From: Petunia secreta
Lineage: Eukaryota > Streptophyta > Magnoliopsida > Solanales > Solanaceae
Direction of reading: 5' to 3'
NCBI GenBank assembly: GCA_029990175.1
Contig: JARKIP010000010.1
Location: 42,278,001 to 42,342,000 of the forward strand
Length of the DNA: 64,000 nucleotides
Under the pieces are notes generated by a model. It was given only the letters and a program-made list of their open reading frames with translations. It searched no databases and had not been told where the DNA came from. How positions within the stretch are numbered: the stretch's first letter is position 1; every line of letters begins with the position of its first letter. Positions 23,062-32,862 of this stretch are shown here, piece by piece. Position numbers and translations under genes: made by a program.

Positions 23062-24920
23062 ATGACAAATACTAAAAGGAAGCATAAAATGACGAGCATT
23101 ACAAAGCAAGTGACTAGGGCCCGACAAAGTACCTCACGGGCCAAGCCGAAGCAAACAAAAGACCAAGAGACCTCCCGGAAGAGGTTGGCCTCAAAGAGGG
23201 TGGAAAGAGAGAGTGAGTCGAGCCCGAGCTCGAGCTCAGGATCTGATTCGGACTCCCAATTCCAAGGGGTCCCCGGCCTTGGTCCCAAACCGGCCAAGAT
23301 TGAGAGATTTGGGGTGCCAGAGGCTCGGGCCATTTACAAAGAGTTCACAAAGAAACGCCCTATCCTCCCGGAGAAACGCTTTCACATCTCGGGCACGGAG
23401 GAGGAGTATGCTCGGATCTATGCCAACCTGGATAGACGGGGGTGGTTGGTGTTCTGTGCGCCGCCGGGCAAGTACGTCCCCAGTCTTGTACGTGAGTTCT
23501 ATGCTAACGGCAAATGCAAGAAATTCATTGAGAGCAAGGTAGTTGTGCGGGGGACTGAGGTGCATTATGATTGGGATGACTTGAACGGGATTCTAGGGGT
23601 CAACAGAACGTGCATAACCCTGGCTTATTCTGAGAAGTTGAGATTAGGGGAAGAGGCTTATTCTGAGAAGTTGAGATTAGGGGAAGAGGCTCGGCCATGG
23701 TTAGTCTCCATTATAGCGGCCCCGGGCACCACACCTGCGTAGGCAGCCCCCGGATTCAGTATATACAAGAAGGACCTCAATTTCGAGGCCAAGGCTTGGC
23801 TAGGGCTTGTTAGCAGCAGGTTGATCCCTTCGAAGAATGATACCAAGATCCCATTGAGGAAAGCAGTGTTAATTGCCACCCTGATGGTAGATTATCCTCT
23901 CAACCTCGGTGCCATCATACTCACAGAGATAGTGAATAGGATGGAGCAGAATGAGACAACCCTCCCTTTTCCCTGTTTATTGACTAGCCTCATCTCCAAT
24001 TTCAATGTTCCAAGGATTCCTCATTTGGACGTGGAGATTGAGGCCACTGGTAGGACTGAGGTGGATAAGATCCAGGATGAAGGGAACCCCAGGGACAAGA
24101 AAAAGAGGAAGACTACCAAGTCGACCACTCTGGATACTCTATTATCTGATGCTGCTCCCACAGCTGGGGAGTCATCCGAGGCAGCCACCCAGGCACCATC
24201 TACATCTACACAGGCACCATCCACATCTACAGGCACACCAACTGCACCTCCTGGGCGCCCCGCCTCTCGGGTGCCCCCATCTATCTTAGGCCATGCCTCC
24301 TTACTTCAAGTTCCGGGTGTTGTCGCTGCCACGTCCACGGTGGTGAACACCTTGAACGAGAAGCTGAAAACTATTCTCCAGGACCCATTGTTGACAGCGA
24401 GAGTGTTCAGGGAGGTCATGATGCCTATCCAGGAGATCATGCTGCCCATTCAGGAGAGTCTGAGACAGCTGGCGGAGGGCCAGAAGGAGCAGACTAGAGA
24501 GTTGAAGAAAATGGGGAAGGGATGTAGAGGATGGAGCAGCGAGTCGAGGAGGATATCCCGAGCCTGAGGGGAGAGCTATCTAGCCTCTCCAGGGACTTTT
24601 ACAGTTATTGTCGGGGTGACTTCTCGTTTTTTGAAGAGACATAGAGGACATCTGCGGCTGCGGATGTCGATGATGAGGATGACGAGGAGGAGGAGGATCC
24701 CGAGCGCGAGGAGCTTATGAGGTGTCGGGAGCTTGACATCTTGGACAGGCAGGCCACTTCTATGGCTAGGGTTGAGCAGACAGAGATAGAGACACATGAG
24801 CCATTGCCTTCCGCTGCCACTACCAGTCCACTCCAGACAGAGCCTGCCGATACTCAGCCGACCCTTGAGGCTCCCACTGCTGCTGAGGCATCTATTTCTC
24901 CACCAGCCACTGAGGGCTAG
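23062..24920 (+). pseudogene. Athila third ORF (env-position / plant transposon protein), broken
   Basis: I chose the ATG at 23062 because it lies 5 nt after a strong acceptor (CTTTTAG, 23056), which implies expression from a spliced RNA. Residues 1-70 are Lys/Arg/Ser-rich with Ser-rich runs. A globular region follows with RGWLVFCAPPGKYVPSLVRE and HYDWDDLNGILGV, matching the 'putative plant transposon protein' family found in Athila-type elements. An 11-residue unit (AYSEKLRLGEE) is duplicated in frame. TAG at 23740 looks like CAG to TAG. A later frame shift near 24515 leads to an acidic EDDEEEEDPERE stretch and a final stop at 24918. No signal peptide or clear transmembrane segment was seen in the ORF from 23062, so the label 'envelope' is not supported. 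Confidence 0.8.
23623..23688 (+). repeat. In-frame 33-bp tandem duplication
   Basis: GCTTATTCTGAGAAGTTGAG and the following 13 bases occur twice in a row (23623-23655 and 23656-23688). The duplication adds 11 residues to the third ORF without shifting frame. Confidence 0.97.
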
Positions 24921-26866
24921 CTATGACAGGGACCATTCTTTTACTCATTCTCTTAGATGCTTTCATAACTTTTAGTTGCATTGGGGAAATGCATACTTTT
25001 AGTTTGGGGGGGTGGGTACTTAAAGAATGTCTCATGTCACCATATCTTGTATATAGGATGTTTTGAGTACCTTTGTTTGTCATGAACCAAGTATTATATA
25101 TATTTGTTTTATCTATGAAATGGTGTTATGTTTGATGCATGTAGAAATGTGTTTATGTTAAGTTGTTAGTACATATATGTTTAGCAATTCGAAAAACAAA
25201 ACAAAAACACATGGTACTCCCATGAACTACGCTTGGGATGCTACCTTTTCTTTATCTGATTCACTCCCGGATGATACGTAGGCATCCCATGTGGGTGCGA
25301 AAGCCTCATTTGGGTCCGAACAACAATTTTCATTGTAAATACCATGTTGCACAAAATTTTTTAAAATAACCTCCTTGGTTTTTCTTTGCCATGATTCTTT
25401 TCCAAGGAAGTAATTGTGTTGAACCGGGCATCTCTAGTACTAGTTTAGTATTTAGTTGTAAATAGTGATGACTAGTTGTGGATTCTTGCTCCTTAGCAAC
25501 TTTTGGCATGTTTGGTTCCACCATTATTTAATCCTTATCATGTGAGCTTGTTTTGAAAAATGAATAGAAAAAATTAGTTGGTAAATTGTGCTATGATCTT
25601 TAAGTTCAACTTTTGGCTCTTATATCACTAATTAGCTCTCATTAGGCTATGAGTAAACTTTGGATACTTAATTGCCTTTGATTGGGATGTGAATATACTC
25701 GTCTTCCTTGCTTTACATGTGCCATGTGTGGTGAGGTTTTGGTGTGTTCATGTGTGTGCTTCTTGATCTAGAACTTGCCCTAAGTGTGCTTCGAGGCGAA
25801 TCTTAGGTGATGCTTGACTTGAAAAATGATTTTAGGCTTTCTTTGGCCCGCTCAGTAATCTAAAAAGCCTACCCTTGCATTATATCCTTAGTCAACCCCT
25901 TTGAGCTTAATATCCTTTCCTTTGGCAACCACATGATTAACCCGGACCAATTCTAAGTGCTTAAGGCACTAACCCTCTCTTTTGGCCCTACCTCCTTGAG
26001 TGCATCGAAAGACGTGTAACTTAGGCAAAATCTTAAGTTTGGGGGTGGCACAAGTTATGGTGAAAGTGTGGAAATTAATGAAAATCAAAAGAAAATAAAT
26101 GAAAAGGAAGAGCAACAAAAGCGAGTTGAATATAAAAAAAAAAGTAAAAAAGTGAAAAGAAACAAAAAGAAGCAAGTGAAAGAAAAGAAGAAGAAGAAAA
26201 AAAAGAAGAAAAAGAGAATTGATGAATAAAGAGGAGAAGTATAATCCTCGATTTAGCAAGGTGCAAGTGCCAGAAAAATGAAGTGTGCCTTAATTTTTGT
26301 ACGGTGTAGTGCTCAAGGAGGTGTGTAGTCACTATTTGCCCATATTTTACCCCACCTTTGACCAAAAGCCTACATTACAACCCTAACAAGTCCTAATTGA
26401 TTTCGGGTCAAGCATTCCTACATTAGTGGAGAGGTACACGAAGGGCAAGCCTATGGATCTTTAGTGTGCATGATGAACTTCTTTTGAGAGAGTGAGCGAA
26501 TTCTTCCTATCATTAATCCCACTTGTATTATCATTGCATTTTTGTGGTTGGGATATTCTCTCGAGTGGTGAGGGAACTTGTGAAGTTGAGTTGAGGACTT
26601 GTGTTTCACTTTTCAATTGAGGTGAGCAAGTAAAGAAGTGAAGTCTTGTGATGAAGAGGGGAATTTTGAAAATCTTGTGTCATGGCATGTTTGCTTTCTT
26701 TGATGTTTTGTACATGGGAGTTATGCTCACATGGCTTGGCTTAATTGTTGGCACCAACCAATGTCATTAGTTTTTGATATTGAATCGAGTTTTGGCTCAT
26801 TGTGGCTTTAATGAAAAAATGCATGAATTGATGAATTGTAACTTGGGGACCATTGAAGTGTGTTTT
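24921..26866 (+). other. Athila 3' non-coding region
   Basis: No gene. It has stretches similar to 33800-34550 of the non-autonomous element (TCTAGAACTTGC, GCCTACCCTT, AGCCTACATTACAACC, GGGCAAGCCTATGG) and a purine-rich tract at 26090-26240. Confidence 0.7.
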
Positions 26867-26902
26867 GCTTGAGGACAAGCAAAAGTTCTAGTTTGGGGGT
26901 GT
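26867..26902 (+). promoter_or_regulatory. Stem-loop and polypurine tract before the 3' LTR
   Basis: GCTTGAGGACAAGC (26867-26880) can form a 5-bp stem with a 4-nt loop. AGTTTGGGGGTGT (26890-26902) directly abuts the LTR and would prime plus-strand DNA synthesis. Confidence 0.7.
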
Positions 26903-28390
26903 TGATAAGTCGGCATTTTACCGACCTTGAGCCTTCCTTTATAGGAACTTTATGTGTTCTTAAGCTAATTTCACGACCAATTCTTATGTAATGTTGCGTG
27001 ATTCCAGGTGCTACTTAGTTTAAGCACTCGAGGCCAGAAACTGAGCGGAAAGAACACAAAAGAAGGCCGAGTCGAGTCGAAGTTGGAATCGTGCAAAATG
27101 GAACAAGTTTTCAAGGATTTGTGCGGCTCAGCACAATATTGTGTGATAGCACAATGCTTAGCACAATGCTGAAAAAGACCCAATTGTGTGGTCAGCACAA
27201 TATTGTGCGATAGCACAATTCTTTGCACAATGCTCAGCACAATATTGTGCGATAGCACAATTCGTAGCACAAGAATGCAAAATCAAGCAGCCACTACTTC
27301 AAGTTTTCAAGGAATTGTGCGGCTCAACAGCACAATATTGTGCGATAGCACAATGCTTAGCACAATGCTGAACACGACCCAATTGTGCGGTCAGCACAAT
27401 ATTGTGCGATCGCACAACTGGGATGGAAGAAGACTTTTTGTGTACATTTCTTAGGAGTATAAATAGGAAAGTGAGGTTTTATTACACTAACACTTACATT
27501 ACAATTTACTCTATATTTTGGACGATTTTGGGAGCTAAGTTGGAGGCTTAACATCAAAGCTTCTAATCTTGTAACTTTGAATCTTGATTCCATATATCAA
27601 TTCAAACTTATGTCCAGCATGATTTCATCTTTTTATTACATCTTTATTACTATGATTCAAACCCTAGTTATGAGTAGCTAAACGCATAACTAGGGGTGTA
27701 ATTATGCTATTGTGATAGAAAATTAATGGGTGTTGTTCTATTTCACTAACTATAACACAGGTAACAATTATCCAACTCCCCATTACAATAACATCAAAAT
27801 TCCAAAATCCATGATATTTGGGATTTCTTGTCTACATTGCTAGTTAAAGACTCGGAAGAGATTAACTAGTGTAGAATAGTGGAGTTGGCGAGGATTTGAG
27901 TTGATAGGCTATTCATATAGACTAACTCATCTAAAAGGAGTTATGCTCGGAAGAGGTCTCCTTTCCTCGGGTCATTGAGTAGTGCTTCAAGCATTCAACT
28001 AAGGCTTTGACGAGCAGGTTGTGAAAGATCTCTCCTAGGCCGGAAGGATTCTAGAGATCATGATTGGAATGGTCGACCATAATTATACTTGTGTTGGAAA
28101 AGTGAAGTAAAGACACCCGTTAGTTGAAAATCACTATTAGTTGGTTGCACCCCTAGTCTAGTAATATCGAACAACTTACTCGTTTAATTGCTTACGCTTT
28201 AGAATTAATCATAGTTTTCATAAAACAAATCATACTCTAGGACTCAATACTAAACCTCATTTGAATATCTATTTGCAACTCTATCACTTGACGTGCTAGT
28301 TCCCTTGGGAAATCGACCCCGACTCACATCGAATATTATACTTTGACGATCGCCCTTCACTATTAATTGTGTAAGATTGAGCGTGGATCA
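26903..28390 (+). repeat. 3' LTR of the Athila element
   Basis: 1488 bp, the partner of 14047-15565. It contains four exact GCACAATATTGTGC palindromes plus one mutated copy, and a TATA box at 27457-27468. The flanking TAAAA at 28391-28395 matches the 5' side. Confidence 0.95.
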
Positions 28391-28421
28391 TAAAACACAG
28401 TGTTGTCTCTTTGGTAGGGAA

Positions 28422-28487
28422 ATGGCTGTGGAAGATGCATCAATGCCTTCCAGGGCTAACCTTGTGATTGAAGACTACTCTTTGTAG
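28422..28487 (+). pseudogene. Exon-like 21-codon frame, possible relic of an interrupted gene
   Basis: An acceptor-like TCTTTGGTAG is followed by GGAA and a frame MAVEDASMPSRANLVIEDYS ending Leu-TAG. It starts 31 bp after the Athila 3' LTR. If real, the retrotransposon sits in the intron before this exon. I do not recognise the product. Confidence 0.25.
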
Positions 28488-29289
28488 CAGACAGCTTTTT
28501 CATGTGGTCTAATCAGGTCAGTTAAATTATTTTGTACTTTGAGGTTCTGGAAATTGCTATCGTGTATTTTGTACGGCTAGTTTAAAAGAGAACATTTCGT
28601 TAACCTCAAGACTGAGATAGCTTCTTTCCTCTAATTTATCATGACCTACCTATTGTACCTATGAATTATTTAGCAAAGCTTCCTATTACTATGAGTCTTA
28701 CTGTATATAAGAAAACTCTTCAAGAGTGAACTTGCTTTGAGCTATATATATATTGAGCTTTTTGTCCTTACGCTTCAATCTACTGAAAGAAGTAAAGGTT
28801 CGCTATTTGCACTTTTATCATTTTAAGAGTCTGCTTTTAATAAGATAATATCTTGTGCTCACTAGAAGTTCAAACCAAGATTAGATGCTAATTTTCAGCC
28901 TTAAAAGTTAGAAGATTATATAGCCTTAACCTATAATAAGATTCACCCCGTTTACTCCAAATCTCAGCTTACAATTTTTTTTTTTTTTAAAAAAACACTA
29001 TTTACCTTTGGCTTCATCTGCTATTATTCGTTAGCACTAAGAACTGTCTTTCCACTCACATGAGAAAATCATAAGAATTATTTTAAAAACTGCGCGAATA
29101 GTTGAAATATGTTTTTTATTTTTTGTGAATCGGATAGCAATTGTTTCTTATGAGTTTTTTCTTCCTTTCTATATAGATGGATTGGTTTTTCTGGAACCTT
29201 GTGGTAATGTCTCCTTGCTAATATAAATGAGTTATCTGGCAAAGAATGATATATGCTTTTACCATAACCTACTTCTACACTGGATATAT

Positions 29290-29645
29290 CGTATAAAAAC
29301 CCCCAAAAGGCCCCCCTTAATGCAGTGGAGGCAGTCCTTCCAGAACCGGATCTTCCAGGACCCCCTCCTTGCATCCTGGAGGCCTAGATTAAATATCCTA
29401 ATCTTCTTGAAGGGGAACGGGTAAGAAAGACCCCCTTCCTATACGGGCTCAACGGCCGGCCTCTTCCGAGCCAAAGACAGACAACTTCTTTTGCCCGCAC
29501 ATAGATTTCTTGCAAGAGCCTGCCATACTGGGCGGCATTCTCTTCAGTCTTCCGATGCAACTGGGCTATTTCAGCTGTATTGGCGAGATCCAACGGTGAA
29601 CAGCTGCCCAAAAGAAAAACCGCCTGGAAGTCCAAGGACCTTTAG
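29290..29645. other. GC-rich island of foreign character
   Basis: The base composition is much richer in G and C than the flanks, with open frames on both strands (minus 29384-29635 with LHRKTEENAAQYGRLLQEIY, and minus 29078-29374). The style resembles plant mitochondrial intergenic DNA, so a nuclear insertion of organelle DNA is possible. I could not match it to a named mitochondrial gene. Confidence 0.35.
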
Positions 29646-30381
29646 TACGTATAAATCCCTTAGAGTATTGATGGAACATGATAGTAAATTCATATTTCTT
29701 TGATATGTTTGGTAGTTTCCTTGTCGATATTCCATGCTAATTTATGCCAATTCATTTGTTTCAGTTGCTTTTTGTAATATCTCTTTCATGAAAAAAAAAG
29801 TGTAGTTTCCTTCTTCAAGTCAGGCTCTTTGGGTTTAAAGATGATGTAGAATTCTGTTGGGTTTGTCTGGATGTTGGCATTCTATGCCTTCTTGAGTATT
29901 TGCATTTGCTCGGTTATGTTACATATGACTATTTCCTAATTTGAGTTTATTCCCTTAATAAAAAGCCTATAACTTTCCTGGGATGACCTGAACTGGGAAA
30001 GAAATTCTTAAACAAGATGTACATGACCAGCAGCAAAGTCCAGGAAACTTGTGTTTAATTCATAATAAGGCCATCAATGATTATTGCATGAAAGACATAA
30101 AAATAGGTAGATATAAGTTATTAAAATGTTAGAGCAGGGAAGTTGATGGACCATGTTTTGGTCTCTCCTCTATCATAATTTGCTATTGTAACGATAACTT
30201 GAAGCTTAGTCATCTATTAAAAGATTATAAGAGACTTGCTCATTTGTTAAAGATGATAATGCATTGGAACAGAAGTGTCAGAAGGAGGTCTCTTTGCTCC
30301 ATCCTTTTCCTATGGAATAAAATAATTTATTTTTAGGTATTGAAAGCATTTTTGCAATCCCAATCTATTAGAAGGAGAACT

Positions 30382-31697
30382 TGATGTTTGACATTTTATG
30401 CCTGTATTTCCTTAATATTTCCTCATGTTTGGATACTTTATTCGCACATTTTCTAGTTGATGAATGTGATTTTGCACTGATTTTATGTCGTGTGACTTGT
30501 AGGTTGTTATGAAGTGTAATTGAAGCTTTAAAGAGCATGATCGAGTAAGAAAAGGCTGGAATTTGATTGAGGATTGGATCGTGCACACGAAGGCACGGAA
30601 CGAAGCAAGCTGCGAACGACGAAAGCAGAAAATTGGCCTGGCGCGGTTCCAGGCGCGGCGCGCCCCCTATAGCGCCCACTTTCTGGCGCGTTTTGTGGCC
30701 CGGGCCGTGGCCGTTACATGCGAGATTCGACGGACTCTGCTTGGTTGCGCACGTTTTGAGGCGCGGGGCGCCAGTTATAGCGCCCCTGGAGCGTTTTTGG
30801 AAGTCCTATTTCCTCTAAGCTTAGGTGTAACTAATTGCTAGGCTTTTGTAAACATTATAAATACTCTTTTACTTAGTTTTTGAAGGGAGTTCAGACTTTG
30901 GAGCAAGTTTTGGAGGAGAGCGGAGGAGCCCTAGATGTCTTCTAAACAAGTTCTTTCTCTCTTTCTCTTATTCTTCTCTTTAATTCTTTAGTTTGTTCGT
31001 TCTAGGGCTAGAGCAAATACATGAAGGTTGATGTTTGAAAGTTGATTTCTACCTATTAATTTACCATTACGGATTGTTTATTCTTCCTTGAGCCTAATTG
31101 TTTGGTTATTGAGGCCTGATAATTGAACACTATCTACGGTTTACAAGTTGAACTCGACAGAGGGAACTTGTAAACGCAAATAAGAAAGAATAGGGCTTGA
31201 TTGTGAACCTGGGCATCAGGGAATCGATTTGCGGATAGGATAGACATATACTTGCTCGCCTAGCTTAACTAATCACAGAATTCGTTAATGCGTGCACGTG
31301 ATTTAACCCATAGACATATAAGGATTAGAGTAGCCTGCATAGACCGTGAAGAATCGAAAGGTTTTCACGGGTACCTTTAACCTGTTAGTTAGCAATCTAG
31401 GAAATCAAGAAGTAGAATCAACTGGAAAACTCAACTGAATTGTTCGTAACTCTGACCTGGACCGTCTCTCTTTTATTGATAACAACCTATAATTGGCTCT
31501 ATTACTTGACTTCAGTTATTTGTTTTAATTATTGTTTTAGTTAGTAAAATCTCAACCATTGGAAAAAGATCCCTGAATAGTTCTTAAGAAATTATTTGTT
31601 AGGAGTCCAGTATGAATAGTCCTCGTGGGAACGATACTCTACTTATCACTTTATTACTTGTCGACCACGTATACTTGCGTGTGCGATGGGAGCAACA
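30382..31697 (+). repeat. 5' LTR of the non-autonomous element
   Basis: 1316 bp, highly similar to 34951-36267. A GC-rich palindromic block (GCGCGGTTCCAGGCGCG, GGGCGCCAGTTATAGCGCCC) fills about 30640-30800, followed by TTATAAATAC at 30855. Confidence 0.95.
30855..30864 (+). promoter_or_regulatory. LTR promoter TATA box (non-autonomous element)
   Basis: TTATAAATAC lies just after the GC-rich palindromes; the identical box is at 35425-35434. Confidence 0.65.
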
Positions 31698-31703
31698 AGT
31701 TTT

Positions 31704-31720
31704 TGGCGCCGTTGCCGGGG
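31704..31720 (+). promoter_or_regulatory. Primer-binding site of the non-autonomous element
   Basis: TGGCGCCGTTGCCGGGG lies 6 nt after the LTR. One base differs from the Athila site at 15571. Confidence 0.85.
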
Positions 31721-31814
31721 ACTAAACAATAGTCTGATTTCTTTTTGAACGATTACTTATTATCTATTCAGGTTTATTTTTTGTTTAGTTTAGTATTGTG
31801 TTACTTGTCTTGTC

Positions 31815-32803
31815 ATGGCATCTATTAATGAAAATTGGTCGAATGATGATTGCTCAAATTTTGATGATCTCTTTCTACTTTGCAGAGGAACCCACTTGTG
31901 GGAAAATTGTCCAACTCTTTCAACCCTGCGAGACTGGTTATGTGAATTTTCTACCACCTTTGATTGGAATTTTTGTAAATTGTGTGGTGGTCGGTGGAAT
32001 GATTATCCTAACTGTCATGCTCCTTCCCCCAATAATTATTGTGATGATTCTAATAATGTTTGTGAGTTTGACAGGAGCGATAAAGTGCAGGTTGTTAGCG
32101 AAACTTGGCTAATGGAGCAAGCCAAACTCTTAGAAGCTTATGGGGATTTCAGAAGTGAACTAATAAATATGACAAGGCAATTTATGGAAGAAAGAGTGGA
32201 GCTCGGACAAGAGATTGACCAATTTGGCTTGGCTATTCACGACTTGGAGGCGAATTTGAGTGATATGGTTGAGGTGTCTAATGCCCAATTATCAGTTGTC
32301 GTGGATAGTATATTTGAGATAGAAGAGCTTAGAAGCCAATTTGAGGAGCAAAAAGTGGAATTCCTACCATTCGACCCAATATTAGTTGATGATGCCAAGG
32401 TTGAGGAAATCACATTTGAGTCAAGTGAGGAAATAGAAAACATCATATTTGAGGACTCTAGTGTTTGTGCAAGTGAGGGTGTCAAAAGTAATGCAATTTT
32501 GGAATTGAAGCGTATTGACCTCATTCCAATCATTTTTCAACATTGTGTTTGGATGGTGACATGAAAATTGAGCCACCCGAGCCTATGAAGAAACCAAAGG
32601 ATGAGGGACAAGGTGCTTATATTTTAAATTTTGTGATGCCGAGGAGACAAAACGACATCCCTCATGTAAAGGCCAAGAAGTGCAAAATGCGACATTTGTT
32701 ACTTGGTCCTTTTGTATTTTTGCCACCACCTCAATACCATAGTCATAAGTTTGAGGCAAAGTTGGGAATTCAATTCATTAGTTCAAGGTGGAGACGAAAG
32801 TGA
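31815..32803 (+). CDS. Sole ORF of the non-autonomous element, gag-like, one frameshift
   Basis: The frame begins MASINENWSNDDCSNFDDLF and runs 249 residues to 32564. A second frame (32543-32803) continues it with PPEPMKKPKDEGQGAYILNF, so one indel near 32550 has split an ORF of about 330 residues. Two Cys-rich patches occur near the N-terminus: LCRGTHLWENCP (residues 23-34, a CX3HX4C remnant) and CKLCGGRWNDYPNC (about residues 54-67). Both resemble decayed CCHC zinc knuckles of Athila gag (C-x2-C-G-G style). A Glu-rich, coiled-coil-like middle follows (EERVELGQEIDQFGLAIHDL). The function is unknown. RNA binding or co-packaging is an inference from the knuckles and the element type. Confidence 0.6.
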
Positions 32804-32814
32804 TGAAGTTGTCT

Positions 32815-32862
32815 TCGTCGTGCCACGACGTTAACTAAGGCGCTTCTTGGGAGGCAACCCAA
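32815..32862 (+). promoter_or_regulatory. Conserved structured motif (non-autonomous copy)
   Basis: CGTCGTGCCACGACG (a 5-bp stem) is followed by GCGCTTCTTGGGAGGCAACC, where TTGGG pairs with CCCAA. It sits just after the ORF, as the Athila copy sits just after integrase. Confidence 0.65.

Larger units (their letters stand above)
14047..28390 (+). mobile_element. Athila-lineage Ty3-gypsy retrotransposon, complete but degenerate
   Basis: The element is 14,344 bp, with LTRs at both ends starting TGATAA and ending GGATCA, and a perfect 5-bp target duplication TAAAA at 14042-14046 and 28391-28395. In order it has 5' LTR, primer-binding site, gag, protease, reverse transcriptase/RNase H, integrase, an extra third ORF, a long non-coding tail, polypurine tract and 3' LTR. 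Gag and integrase wording, a DLGASIN protease and the third ORF mark the Athila lineage. At least three frameshifts and seven in-frame stops in gag-pol show it is no longer autonomous. Confidence 0.95.
28391..30381. other. Host tract between the two Athila-type elements
   Basis: AT-rich sequence holding a short exon-like frame (28422-28487) and a GC-rich island (29290-29645). Nothing else was recognised. Confidence 0.5.

Noticed and set aside
23062..24920. True envelope glycoprotein
   Set aside because: No signal peptide, transmembrane anchor or Cys pattern; the text matches the plant transposon protein family instead.
26090..26240. Minus-strand Phe/Leu-rich ORFs as membrane proteins
   Set aside because: They are produced by the purine-rich tract in the Athila 3' non-coding region.
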